DNA from: Rhodoferax koreense
GTDB taxonomy: Bacteria > Pseudomonadota > Gammaproteobacteria > Burkholderiales > Burkholderiaceae_C
Length of the DNA: 64,000 bases
Direction of reading: 5' to 3'
Assembly: GCF_001955695.1 (NCBI RefSeq)
Contig: NZ_CP019236.1
Coordinates: forward strand, 2,418,001-2,482,000
Part shown: positions 7,928 to 15,223 of the stretch, piece after piece
How positions within the stretch are numbered: position 1 is the first letter of the stretch
Layout: each line of letters begins with the position of its first letter
Program-made: the position numbers and the translations under genes
The notes under the pieces: generated by a model
What the model saw: only the letters and a program-made list of their open reading frames with translations
Database searches by the model: none
Told to the model about the DNA's origin: nothing

Positions 7928-9168
7928 GCGTGCAGCTTGAAACCGTCGGCGTATTTCTTCGGGTCCTTGCCGTCCCAGACCACGCCGTCGAGCAGCTTGC
8001 TGCTGCGCATCGGGTCTTTCGGCAGGCTGACCTTCATCGCGCCGGCCACGTCCTTGTAGAGGTCGATCTGGTTGATCTGCTTGGCCACGGCCAGGTAGTC
8101 CGGGTGCTCCTTCAGCAGGCCCCAGCGCTTGTGCTGGGTGAGGAACCACATGCCGTCGCTGAGGTAGGGGAAGTTGACCGCGCCGTCGTCGAAGAACTTC
8201 ATGTGGTTGGGGTCGTCCCAGGTCTTGCCCATGCCGTTTTCATAGCGGCCGAGGATGCGCTGGTTGATGGCGTCGGCGCTGGTGTTGATGTAGCTCTTCT
8301 CGGCCACCACGTCGGCCATCCTGGCCTTGTTCTGCAGGTTGGCGTCGATCCACTTGCCGGCCTCCATCACGGCCATCATCACGGCGCGGCAGGTGTTGGG
8401 GTGCTTCTTGACGAAGTCGGCGGTGGTGCCGAGCACCTTCTCGGGGTGGTCCTTCCAGATGTCCTGCGTGGTGATGGCGGTGACGCCGATCTTGTCGATG
8501 ATGGCGCGCTGGTTCCAGGGCTCGCCGACGCAGAAGCCGTCCATGTTGCCCACGCGCATATTGGCCACCATCTGCGGCGGCGGCACGACGATGACCTTGG
8601 CGTCGGTCACGGGGTTGATGCCCGAGGCCGCCATCCAGTAATTGAGCCACATGGTGTGGGTGCTGGTCGGGAAGGTGCCGGCGAAGGTGTATTCGCGTTT
8701 CTCCTTGGCCATCAGCTTGGCCAGCGACGGGCCGTCCACCGCGCCCTTGTCGGCGAGTGCTTTCGACAGGGTGATGGCCTGGCCGTTGCGGTTCAGGCCC
8801 ATCAGCACCGCCATGTCTTTCTTCGGGCCGCCCACACCCACGTGCACGCCGTAGACCAGGCCGTACAGCACGTGCGACATGTCGAGCTCGCCGTTGACCA
8901 GCTTGTCGCGCACGCCGGCCCAACTGGCCTCCTTGCTCGGCACGATCTTCACGCCGTATTTCTTGTCGAAGCCGAGCACCGAGGCCATCACCACGCTCGC
9001 GCAATCGGTGAGCGGAATGAAGCCGATCTTCACCTCTTCCTTCTCCGGCTTGTCGGAGCCCTGGGCGTATACCGCGGCGCGCAGCGCGGGTGTGAGTCCG
9101 ACAGCGGCGACGGTGGCGGCCTGCAGGACGGTGCGGCGGCGCAGGCTGGTTTTCAGGAGATCGGTCAT
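7924..9168 (-). CDS. nrtA: Nitrate ABC transporter substrate-binding protein
   Basis: Periplasmic nitrate-binding protein of the NMT1/NrtA family, about 414 residues. The N-terminus carries a twin-arginine signal (SLRRRTVLQAATVAA), consistent with Tat export. Family hallmarks include IGFIPLTDCASVVMA, the conserved WLNYWMAASGINP and the MDGFCVGEPWNQRAI segment. The ATG at 9168 is preferred because GAGG lies nine bases upstream; an ATG at 9177 and a TTG at 9186 are further upstream but worse placed. First gene of the operon, preceded by a structured attenuating leader. Confidence 0.9.
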   Translation of the reverse strand: MTDLLKTSLRRRTVLQAATVAAVGLTPALRAAVYAQGSDKPEKEEVKIGFIPLTDCASVVMASVLGFDKKYGVKIVPSKEASWAGVRDKLVNGELDMSHVLYGLVYGVHVGVGGPKKDMAVLMGLNRNGQAITLSKALADKGAVDGPSLAKLMAKEKREYTFAGTFPTSTHTMWLNYWMAASGINPVTDAKVIVVPPPQMVANMRVGNMDGFCVGEPWNQRAIIDKIGVTAITTQDIWKDHPEKVLGTTADFVKKHPNTCRAVMMAVMEAGKWIDANLQNKARMADVVAEKSYINTSADAINQRILGRYENGMGKTWDDPNHMKFFDDGAVNFPYLSDGMWFLTQHKRWGLLKEHPDYLAVAKQINQIDLYKDVAGAMKVSLPKDPMRSSKLLDGVVWDGKDPKKYADGFKLHA

Positions 9169-9208
9169 CGGTGGCATCCTCGTCAACTAGAGTGGGCTGG
9201 AAAAACAA

Positions 9209-9276
9209 AAAGGCGTCCCTCCACGCTGGTGCTGCAGAACTTTCTGCAGCGGCCCATGCGGGTTGGGGACGCCTTT
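9209..9276 (-). terminator. Leader attenuator enclosing a hexaloop hairpin, upstream of nrtA
   Basis: On the minus strand AAAGGCGTCCC (9266-9276) pairs with GGGACGCCTTT (9209-9219) and is followed by a T-rich run, an intrinsic terminator about 40 bp before nrtA. Inside it GCTGCAG and CTGCAGC (9244-9250 with 9231-9237) close a six-base loop AAAGTT. Location between promoter and gene makes it an attenuator rather than an operon end. Confidence 0.85.
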
Positions 9277-9289
9277 GTCCGAGTCGACA

Positions 9290-9311
9290 GGTGGCCCGCC
9301 TTTGGGCCACC
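9290..9311 (-). promoter_or_regulatory. Hexaloop hairpin of ANTAR-target type in the nrtA leader
   Basis: The minus strand reads GGTGGCCC, AAAGGC, GGGCCACC: an 8-bp perfect stem with a six-base loop that has A at position 1 and G at position 4. These are the features known to be recognised by ANTAR antiterminators such as NasR/NasT and EutV. A second hairpin with loop AAAGTT lies 40 bases downstream inside the terminator, giving the paired arrangement typical of these targets. Confidence 0.75.
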
Positions 9312-9345
9312 GGTGCGACGACCTTCGTCGGTCTTGCTCTATCTA

Positions 9346-9360
9346 AGCAAGGCCTGTGCC
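9346..9360 (-). promoter_or_regulatory. Sigma-54 type promoter for nrtABD
   Basis: The minus strand reads GGCAC, five bases, TTGCT, matching the -24/-12 consensus (GG at 9360-9359, GC at 9348-9347). It lies about 180 bp upstream of nrtA, so the transcript would include both hexaloop hairpins and the terminator. NtrC-dependent sigma-54 control is usual for nitrate assimilation genes. I could not identify an NtrC site by eye. Confidence 0.7.
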
Positions 9361-9583
9361 GGGTGTTGACTTGGCTGATTTGCTACTGATGTCATAGCAA
9401 CATTCGCAGATTTGATGGGCACTGCAGCAGGATTTTCCCTAAAGGGACGGGGCGGCTGGGCCCGCGGCACTGTTGTTGTGCAGCGCACCAATCCGGTCGC
9501 CTCTCGCGGGCGTTGGTGTCCCCGGCACCGCGTCGGGAAGCCGTGCTCACCTACACTGCCTGGCTTCGACTGAAAGGCTTGCC

Positions 9584-10624
9584 GTGCTGGTATTGGGAAT
9601 CGAATCTTCGTGCGACGAAACGGGCGTGGCCTTGGTGCATGCCGACGGCGCGGCGCTGCCCGTGCTGCTGGGGCACGCCCTGCACAGCCAGATCGAGATG
9701 CACCAGGCCTATGGTGGCGTGGTGCCGGAACTCGCCAGCCGCGACCACATCCGCCGCGTCCTGCCGCTCACCGAACAGGTGCTGGCCGAAACCGGGCGGG
9801 GTCTTTCGGAGGTCGACATCGTGGCCTACACGCGCGGGCCGGGCCTGGCCGGCGCGCTGCTGGTGGGGGCGGGCGTCGCCTGTGCGCTCGGCGCGGCACT
9901 GGATCGGCCTGTGCTGGGCCTGCATCACCTCGAAGGCCACCTGCTGTCACCTTTCCTGAGCGCCGATCCACCGGAGTTCCCGTTCGTCGCGCTGCTGGTG
10001 TCGGGCGGGCACACGCAATTGATGCAGGTGGACGGCGTGGGCCGCTACACCATGCTCGGCGAGACCATCGACGACGCGGCCGGCGAAGCCTTCGACAAGT
10101 CGGCCAAGCTGCTGGGCCTGGGCTACCCGGGCGGGCCCGCGCTCGCGCGGCTGGCCGAGCAGGGCGATGCCGCGGCCTTCAAGCTGCCGCGTCCGCTGCT
10201 GCACAGCGGCAACCTGGATTTCTCCTTCGCCGGGCTGAAGACGGCGGTGATGACACAGGCCAACAAGCTCGGCGACCAGCTCGAAGCCCGCAAGGCCGAC
10301 CTGGCCGCGAGCACCGAGGCCGCCATCGTCGAAGTGCTGATGAAGAAATCGATGACGGCGCTCCGGCAGACCGGCCTGCGCCGCCTGGTGGTGGCCGGCG
10401 GCGTGGGCGCCAACCGCGCGTTGCGCGGCCAGCTGAACGCCGCGTGCGCCAAGGCCGGCGTGCGTGTGCATTACCCCGAGCTGCACCTGTGCACCGACAA
10501 CGGCGCGATGATCGCCATGGCCGGCGCGATGCGGCTGCAATCGGGCATCGAGCAGGCGAACTGCGCCTACGCCTTCGACGTCAAGCCGCGCTGGCCGCTG
10601 GACCAATTGGTTCTGGCAACCTGA
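9584..10624 (+). CDS. tsaD: tRNA N6-adenosine threonylcarbamoyltransferase
   Basis: Catalytic subunit that transfers threonylcarbamoyl to A37 of ANN-decoding tRNAs, 346 residues. The N-terminal [14 protein letters not shown] is the family start. Metal ligands His115 and His119 lie in [11 protein letters not shown], and VSGGHTQL and [10 protein letters not shown] are conserved. The GTG at 9584 was chosen: it begins exactly where the family begins and has AAAGG eight to twelve bases upstream. The longer open frame upstream is not supported by homology. Monocistronic; shares a terminator region with the convergent hsp20 gene. Confidence 0.95.
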   Translation: MLVLGIESSCDETGVALVHADGAALPVLLGHALHSQIEMHQAYGGVVPELASRDHIRRVLPLTEQVLAETGRGLSEVDIVAYTRGPGLAGALLVGAGVACALGAALDRPVLGLHHLEGHLLSPFLSADPPEFPFVALLVSGGHTQLMQVDGVGRYTMLGETIDDAAGEAFDKSAKLLGLGYPGGPALARLAEQGDAAAFKLPRPLLHSGNLDFSFAGLKTAVMTQANKLGDQLEARKADLAASTEAAIVEVLMKKSMTALRQTGLRRLVVAGGVGANRALRGQLNAACAKAGVRVHYPELHLCTDNGAMIAMAGAMRLQSGIEQANCAYAFDVKPRWPLDQLVLAT

Positions 10625-10630
10625 GCACGT

Positions 10631-10664
10631 AAAAAAAGCCGGATGGCCTGACGGTCATCCGGCT
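10631..10664 (-). terminator. Intrinsic terminator of the hsp20 gene
   Basis: AGCCGGATG and CATCCGGCT form a 9-bp stem followed, on the minus strand, by seven T residues. It lies 20 bp after the hsp20 stop and just past the tsaD stop, so it may also slow transcripts from the plus strand. Confidence 0.85.
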
Positions 10665-10683
10665 CGGCGTTGGGAAGCCGTGC

Positions 10684-11064
10684 TCAGTTGATGGCGAGTT
10701 GCGCCACGTTGGAGACGGGCGCCTTCTTGGCCAGCTTCAGGGTCAGCACGCCGTTTTCGAGCTTGGCGTCGCTGGCCGAGACATCGATGTCCTGCGGCAG
10801 TTCATAGGCGGCCTTGTACTTGCGCGGCGCATCGGGCTGGCTCTCGATGCGGACCACGCTGCCTTCGATGCCGATGGACAGCTGTTCCTTGGCGATACCG
10901 GGCACGTCGAAGCTCAGGGTGTAGGACTGTTCGTCCTGGGTGAGCTGGTAGCTCCGCTGGCGCGGGGCGGCGAGTTGTTCGTCGAGCAGGCGATCGAGCG
11001 AGCGCAGCGCATTCACGTGGGCGGAACGGCGGATCAGCGCTGGCGAGGTGGAAGCGAAAAACAT
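10684..11064 (-). CDS. Hsp20/alpha-crystallin small heat-shock protein
   Basis: ATP-independent holdase chaperone of 126 residues. The alpha-crystallin domain spans about residues 38-122, with SYTLSFDVPGIAKEQLSI at its start and the C-terminal ENGVLTLKLAKKAP strand followed by a short tail containing the VAQLAI anchor. The ATG at 11064 is preferred over upstream frames because AAGGA lies about nine bases before it and homology starts there. Single gene with its own terminator. Confidence 0.9.
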   Translation of the reverse strand: MFFASTSPALIRRSAHVNALRSLDRLLDEQLAAPRQRSYQLTQDEQSYTLSFDVPGIAKEQLSIGIEGSVVRIESQPDAPRKYKAAYELPQDIDVSASDAKLENGVLTLKLAKKAPVSNVAQLAIN

Positions 11065-11157
11065 GGTGTTGGTCCTTGTACACTGCGCGGCTTTCACAGC
11101 GATCGCCGCATGGAACCTATCTGTGCCCAGCCCGTTGTTTTTCAAGAGAATTTTCCC

Positions 11158-12438
11158 ATGTTTAAGTTTCGTCGGCAGGTCTTGAAATCCCTGGTTGCGG
11201 TGTTATCTGCCCCGGCTTTGGCCCGCGCCCAGGTCGCTGGCGCGCCGATCAGGATCGCCATGATCGAAAGCATGAGCGGCCCGTTCGCCAACACCGGCGA
11301 AGCCGTCTTTCGCAACCTCTATTGGGCCGTGGAACGCGTGAATGCGCGCGGCGGGGTGAAGCTGCCCGCATCGAGCGGCGGCAGCAGGCCGCTCGTGCTC
11401 GACAAATACGACAACAAGGGCCAGAACGAAGAGGCGCTATCGGCGCTGCGCGCGGCCATCGACGACGGCGCGCGCTTCGTGGTGCAGGGCAACAACTCGG
11501 CCACCGCCGCGGCGCTGATCGACGCCATCAACAAGCACAACGAACGCGAGCCGGCCAGGCGCGTGATCTTCCTCAACTACTCGGCCACCGATCCGATCCT
11601 GACCAACGAGAAATGCAGCTATTGGCATTTCCGTTTCGATGCCCATGCCGACATGCGCATGGCCGCGTTGATGGAAGTGATCAAGGAGGACCAGGCGATC
11701 TCCAGCGTCTACCTGCTGGGGCAGGACTACAGCTTCGGGCAGGCCGTGCTGCGGGAGGCGAAGGTGCAACTCGCGGCGCAACGGCCCGATGTGAAGATCG
11801 TCGGCGACGAGCTGCATCCACTGGGCCGGGTGAAGGATTTCCTGCCGTACGCCACCAAGATCAAGGCCAGCGGCGCGCAGGCCGTGATCACCGGCAACTG
11901 GGGCAACGACCTCACGCTGCTGGTCAAGGCCGCGAAGGAAGTCGGGTTCGAAGGCAAGTTCTACACGTTCTACGGCAACGCGCTCGGCGCACCCGCCGCC
12001 ATCGGCGACGCGGGCCTGGGCAAGGTCGTCGCGGTGGCGGACTGGCTGCCCAACGTGCCCGGCACGGCCAGCGAAGGTTTCTACCAGTCGTTCCGCCAGC
12101 GGTTCCCGAAACCGGCCGACGACTACGTGCACATGCGCATGCAGCTGCTGATCGAAGCGTTGGCGCAGTCCATCGAGAAGGCCGCGAGCCTCGACGCGGT
12201 GGCCGTTGCCGCGCAGCTCGAGCGGGCGCAGGTGAGCCTGGGCGGGCAGACCGGCCACATGCGGGCCGCGGACCACCAGTTCCAGCAGCCGCTGGTGGTG
12301 GCCGTGATGGACCGGCAAGGTGCGCCTGGCGTGAAGTTCGACGTCGAGGGCTCGGGCTACGGCTTTCGCGTGATCAAGCAGATCAGCGCCTCGCGGGCCG
12401 AGCAACCTTCCACCTGCAAGATGGTGCGACCGGCCTGA
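11158..12438 (+). CDS. Branched-chain amino acid-type ABC substrate-binding protein (orphan)
   Basis: Periplasmic binding protein of the LivJ/Peripla_BP_6 family, 426 residues. A signal peptide of Tat-like form (FKFRRQVLKSLVAVLSAPALARA) starts at the ATG at 11158, with CAAGAGAA just upstream. Family features are IRIAMIESMSGPFANTGEA and DYSFGQAVLREAK. No permease or ATPase genes adjoin it, so it must serve a transporter encoded elsewhere or act as a sensory binding protein. The ligand cannot be assigned from sequence. Confidence 0.88.
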   Translation: MFKFRRQVLKSLVAVLSAPALARAQVAGAPIRIAMIESMSGPFANTGEAVFRNLYWAVERVNARGGVKLPASSGGSRPLVLDKYDNKGQNEEALSALRAAIDDGARFVVQGNNSATAAALIDAINKHNEREPARRVIFLNYSATDPILTNEKCSYWHFRFDAHADMRMAALMEVIKEDQAISSVYLLGQDYSFGQAVLREAKVQLAAQRPDVKIVGDELHPLGRVKDFLPYATKIKASGAQAVITGNWGNDLTLLVKAAKEVGFEGKFYTFYGNALGAPAAIGDAGLGKVVAVADWLPNVPGTASEGFYQSFRQRFPKPADDYVHMRMQLLIEALAQSIEKAASLDAVAVAAQLERAQVSLGGQTGHMRAADHQFQQPLVVAVMDRQGAPGVKFDVEGSGYGFRVIKQISASRAEQPSTCKMVRPA

Positions 12439-12441
12439 CGC

Positions 12442-12687
12442 TCAACCCGTGTAGCCCAGGCAGGCGCCTGCATTCGCGCGGCCCTTGCATTCGCGCAGCA
12501 GGCGCCTGTCGCGTTCGGCCGTGCTCTCCTCGCCGCCCTTGATGAACTTCGGCGCCTTGCCGCCGGGCTTCTTTGCCTTCACGGTTTTCGCGGCGGCGGG
12601 CTTTTCTTTTTTCACGCCGGCGTCGGCGGCGTTCGCGGCATTGGCCAGCAGGGCGCAGACCATCAGGGCGGCAAGGGTGGGGCGCAT
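12442..12687 (-). CDS. Small secreted Lys/Ala-rich protein of unknown function
   Basis: An 81-residue protein with a clear Sec signal (RPTLAALMVCALLANAANAA). A mature part rich in Lys, Ala and Pro follows, with the C-terminus RDRRLLRECKGRANAGACLGYTG containing two cysteines. The ATG at 12687 gives the signal peptide; frames extending upstream do not. I recall similar short proteins in Burkholderiales with the same CKGR-NAGAC ending but no function. It converges with the binding-protein gene, three bases apart. Confidence 0.65.
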   Translation of the reverse strand: MRPTLAALMVCALLANAANAADAGVKKEKPAAAKTVKAKKPGGKAPKFIKGGEESTAERDRRLLRECKGRANAGACLGYTG

Positions 12688-12803
12688 GGCATCTCCTCTC
12701 TGAGCAAGGCTGAACCGGGAATCGGACCCGACCTGCATCGTCCGTTACGATCCAGGGCTCCAGCACGACCGTTCAGCCCCTCGTTTCTACTCCGATCCCC
12801 ACC

Positions 12804-13973
12804 ATGCGCCAAGCCATCCAGAACCTCGAAGAATCCAAGATCCGTGAAGTCGCCAATGCCGGCATCGGGCGCAGTGACGTGTTGCCTTTCTGGTTCGGCG
12901 AAAGCGACGAGGTCACGCCCGATTTCATCCGCCAGGCCGCCATCGATTCGCTGCAAAGAGGCGAGACCTTCTATTCGCACAACCTCGGGATGCCCGAGCT
13001 GCGCCAGGCCGTCGCCACCTACATGAGTGCCCACCATGCGGCCATCGGTGCCGAACGCATCGCCATCACCTCGGGCGGCGTGAACGCCCTGATGCTGGCA
13101 ATCCAGATGCTGGTGAACCCGGGCGACGAGGTCGTGGCCGTCACGCCCGTCTGGCCCAACCTCACGGCGCAGCCGGTCATCATGAGCGCGCGGCTGCGTT
13201 GCGTGCCGCTGCGGCCCGTCACCAGCGGCGCCGCGCAGGGCGCCTGGGCGCTCGACATGGACCAGCTGCTCGAAGCGGTGACGTCCAACACCAAGCTGCT
13301 GATCATCAACGCGCCTAACAATCCCACGGGCTGGACGCTCACGCGCGAGGAGCAGCAGGCCATCGTGGACCATTGCCGCACCACCGGCACGTGGATCCTG
13401 TCCGACGAAGTCTACGAACGCCTCTATTACGAGCCCACCGCAAACGGCTGCGCGCCGAGTTTCCTCGACGTGACCACGCCCGATGATCGGCTGGTGGTGG
13501 TGCACAGCTTCTCGAAGAGCTTCCTGATGACGGGCTGGCGCCTGGGCTGGCTGGTGATGCCCGCGGCCATGACCCACGACATGGGCAAACTCATCGAGTT
13601 CAACACCTCCTGCGCCAGCGTGTTCACGCAGCGCGCGGGCATCGTGGCGCTCGAACGCACGCTCGAAGTCACGCCGCGTGTGGTGGCCCATCTCAAGACC
13701 TGCAGGGACACGCTGGTGCCGCTGCTGCAGGCGTTGCCGGGCGTACAGGTCGCACCGGCCAAGGGCGGCATGTATGCGTTCTTCAAGCTTGCGGGGCACG
13801 ACGACTCTCTCGTCACGGCCAAACGGCTGGTGGTGGAGGCCGGTCTCGGGCTCGCGCCAGGCAACGCCTTTGCACCCGAAGCCCAGGGCTGGCTGCGTTG
13901 GTGCTTTGCATCCAGGGATGTGCAGCGTCTGGCAGATGGGGTCGATCGGCTCAAAAAGTGGGCTATAATCTGA
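12804..13973 (+). CDS. Pyridoxal-phosphate aminotransferase, class I/II
   Basis: Fold-type I aminotransferase of 389 residues. Recognisable parts are PNNPTG at 171-176, the cofactor-binding Asp201 in SDEVYERLYYE, the Schiff-base Lys238 in SFSKSFLMTGWRLGW, and the C-terminal substrate-carboxylate Arg region (WLRWCFA). It resembles AspC-like enzymes acting on aspartate or aromatic amino acids; the exact substrate is not clear. Its last codons contain a TATAAT box (13964-13969) that may start transcription of the following tRNA genes. Confidence 0.88.
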   Translation: MRQAIQNLEESKIREVANAGIGRSDVLPFWFGESDEVTPDFIRQAAIDSLQRGETFYSHNLGMPELRQAVATYMSAHHAAIGAERIAITSGGVNALMLAIQMLVNPGDEVVAVTPVWPNLTAQPVIMSARLRCVPLRPVTSGAAQGAWALDMDQLLEAVTSNTKLLIINAPNNPTGWTLTREEQQAIVDHCRTTGTWILSDEVYERLYYEPTANGCAPSFLDVTTPDDRLVVVHSFSKSFLMTGWRLGWLVMPAAMTHDMGKLIEFNTSCASVFTQRAGIVALERTLEVTPRVVAHLKTCRDTLVPLLQALPGVQVAPAKGGMYAFFKLAGHDDSLVTAKRLVVEAGLGLAPGNAFAPEAQGWLRWCFASRDVQRLADGVDRLKKWAII

Positions 13974-14088
13974 GGCTTGCCGCGGCACACCAAAGGCTGC
14001 GGCAAAGGTTCGAATCGGTACTTCATTGAAGTGGGTTCGGATCAGCGCCGAAGGATGGTGGCACTGGATTCCAACGAAAATAAAGTGC

Positions 14089-14094
14089 TATAAT
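14089..14094 (+). promoter_or_regulatory. -10 box of the tRNA gene promoter
   Basis: TATAAT followed by TCGAGGCTTG, 15 bp before tRNA-Gly. A matching TATAATCTGAGGCTTG is at 13964-13979, giving two near-identical -10/discriminator blocks 125 bp apart. No strong -35 was seen for either. Confidence 0.6.
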
Positions 14095-14108
14095 TCGAGG
14101 CTTGAAAT

Positions 14109-14184
14109 GCGGGAGTAGCTCAGTTGGTAGAGCGCAACCTTGCCAAGGTTGAGGTCGAGAGTTCGAGACTCTTCTCCCGCTCCA
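14109..14184 (+). tRNA. tRNA-Gly (anticodon GCC)
   Basis: A 76-base cloverleaf with acceptor GCGGGAG/CTCCCGC, D-arm with AGCTCAGTTGGTAGAGC, anticodon GCC at 14142-14144, T-loop GTTCGAGAC and encoded CCA. A terminator follows. Confidence 0.97.
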
Positions 14185-14192
14185 GATACAGA

Positions 14193-14220
14193 AAAGGGAA
14201 GCCGCAAGCTTCCCTTTTTT
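14193..14220 (+). terminator. Terminator after tRNA-Gly
   Basis: AAGGGAAGC/GCTTCCCTT hairpin followed by a T-run. It separates tRNA-Gly from tRNA-Cys. Confidence 0.85.
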
Positions 14221-14265
14221 CTTGAAGGGTGAAGGAAGATATTTCCGGAGCTTTCGGAAAATTCC

Positions 14266-14339
14266 GGCGCGATAACAAAGCGGTTATGTAACGGATTGCA
14301 AATCCGTCTAGCCCGGTTCGACTCCGGGTCGCGCCTCCA
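14266..14339 (+). tRNA. tRNA-Cys (anticodon GCA)
   Basis: A 74-base cloverleaf with acceptor GGCGCGA/TCGCGCC, anticodon GCA at 14298-14300, T-loop GTTCGACTC and encoded CCA. Confidence 0.96.
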
Positions 14340-14344
14340 GACTC

Positions 14345-14385
14345 AACAGCCCCGTCGACCAACGCGTTGCCGGGGCTGTTTTTTT
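14345..14385 (+). terminator. Terminator after tRNA-Cys
   Basis: AACAGCCCC pairs with GGGGCTGTT, followed by seven T residues. Confidence 0.9.
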
Positions 14386-14414
14386 GATTGTTATGCTGCG
14401 CCTTTGCGCACGAC

Positions 14415-14507
14415 GCCTCGATGGTGAAATTGGTAGACACAGCGGACTTAAAATCCGCCGCTTACCCGTGAGGGGGCGTACCGGTTCGACCCCGGTTCGA
14501 GGCACCA
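14415..14507 (+). tRNA. tRNA-Leu (anticodon TAA)
   Basis: A 93-base class II tRNA with acceptor GCCTCGA/TCGAGGC, anticodon loop CTTAAAA giving UAA, a long variable arm around CTTACCCGTGAGGGG, T-loop GTTCGACCC and encoded CCA. It is followed after about 60 bp by a protein gene. Confidence 0.96.
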
Positions 14508-14566
14508 CCTGTAAAGCTTCTGGGGCGCGGATGTCCAACCCACCCAAAAGCGCCTAATATCTGAAC

Positions 14567-15205
14567 ATGGCACGCTACAACGCCCCCTTTGAGATTCATG
14601 TGCACGGCCAGGTGCTTTTGCGCGCGGACGTGACTTTCGAACAGATCCAGGACGCCCTCAAGCCGCTGTGGAAATACGCCGGGGCACGCTCCCTGGCCGA
14701 CGGCGCCCAGAGTTCCTACGAGGAAGAGCCGGGCATCAAGTTCGATGCGCCCGAGCACACGCTGCAGATGTGCTGGACCGTCCCTGGCGACGAGGACTTC
14801 AAGCAGTCGCTCGACGAGATGTGCATGATGCTCAACGAACTCGCGGCCCAGGGCGCGCCGATCGAGGTCACCTTCTACGACGCCGACTTCGATGAGGACG
14901 ACGAGGAAGGCGACGAGGAGTCGCGCGACGACTTCCTGATGCTGTTCGTCGGCCCCACGCCCGCGGCCATCATGCAGGCCCAGCGCGACCTGCTGGTGCA
15001 GGACGTGATCAACATGATGGAGCGCCACTTCGATGGTGCCGAGCTCGGCGGCGTGGTCTCCGAGATCGACAAGCTGTTCGCCCAGCGCTTCGAGACGCTG
15101 GTGAACTCGCTCGAACTCGGCAAGCCCCCGCGCGGCCCCGGCGGTTCTGGCGGCCCAGGCGGCTCGGGCCACGGCGGCGGACGCCGACCGCGTCACCTGC
15201 ACTGA
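14567..15205 (+). CDS. Conserved hypothetical acidic protein
   Basis: Cytoplasmic protein of 212 residues that I cannot assign to a function. Residues 1-170 look globular, starting NAPFEIHVHGQVLLRADVTFEQIQDAL. An acidic run lies near 105-122 (DADFDEDDEEGDEES), a helix-rich part follows, and the tail from about 188 is Gly/Pro/Arg-rich (GPGGSGGPGGSGHGGG). No signal or membrane segment. I recall uncharacterised homologues in Comamonadaceae. It follows the tRNA genes and has the codon use of its neighbours. Confidence 0.75.
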   Translation: MARYNAPFEIHVHGQVLLRADVTFEQIQDALKPLWKYAGARSLADGAQSSYEEEPGIKFDAPEHTLQMCWTVPGDEDFKQSLDEMCMMLNELAAQGAPIEVTFYDADFDEDDEEGDEESRDDFLMLFVGPTPAAIMQAQRDLLVQDVINMMERHFDGAELGGVVSEIDKLFAQRFETLVNSLELGKPPRGPGGSGGPGGSGHGGGRRPRHLH

Positions 15206-15223
15206 GCGCCGAGGCGCCGGGCG

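Noticed and set aside
9310..9350. Additional hairpins (CGACGA/TCGTCG and CTTGCT/AGCAAG) as further antiterminator targets
   Set aside because: Loops are three and seven bases and lack the A1/G4 hexaloop; the second overlaps the promoter -12 element.
12442..12687. PsiF phosphate-starvation protein
   Set aside because: Size and signal fit, but the paired PsiF cysteine repeats are not present; only a short C-terminal two-Cys motif is seen.
13974..14050. Possible extra tRNA suggested by a GGTTCGAATC T-loop-like string
   Set aside because: No acceptor or anticodon arms can be paired around it; kept only as a hint of a remnant.
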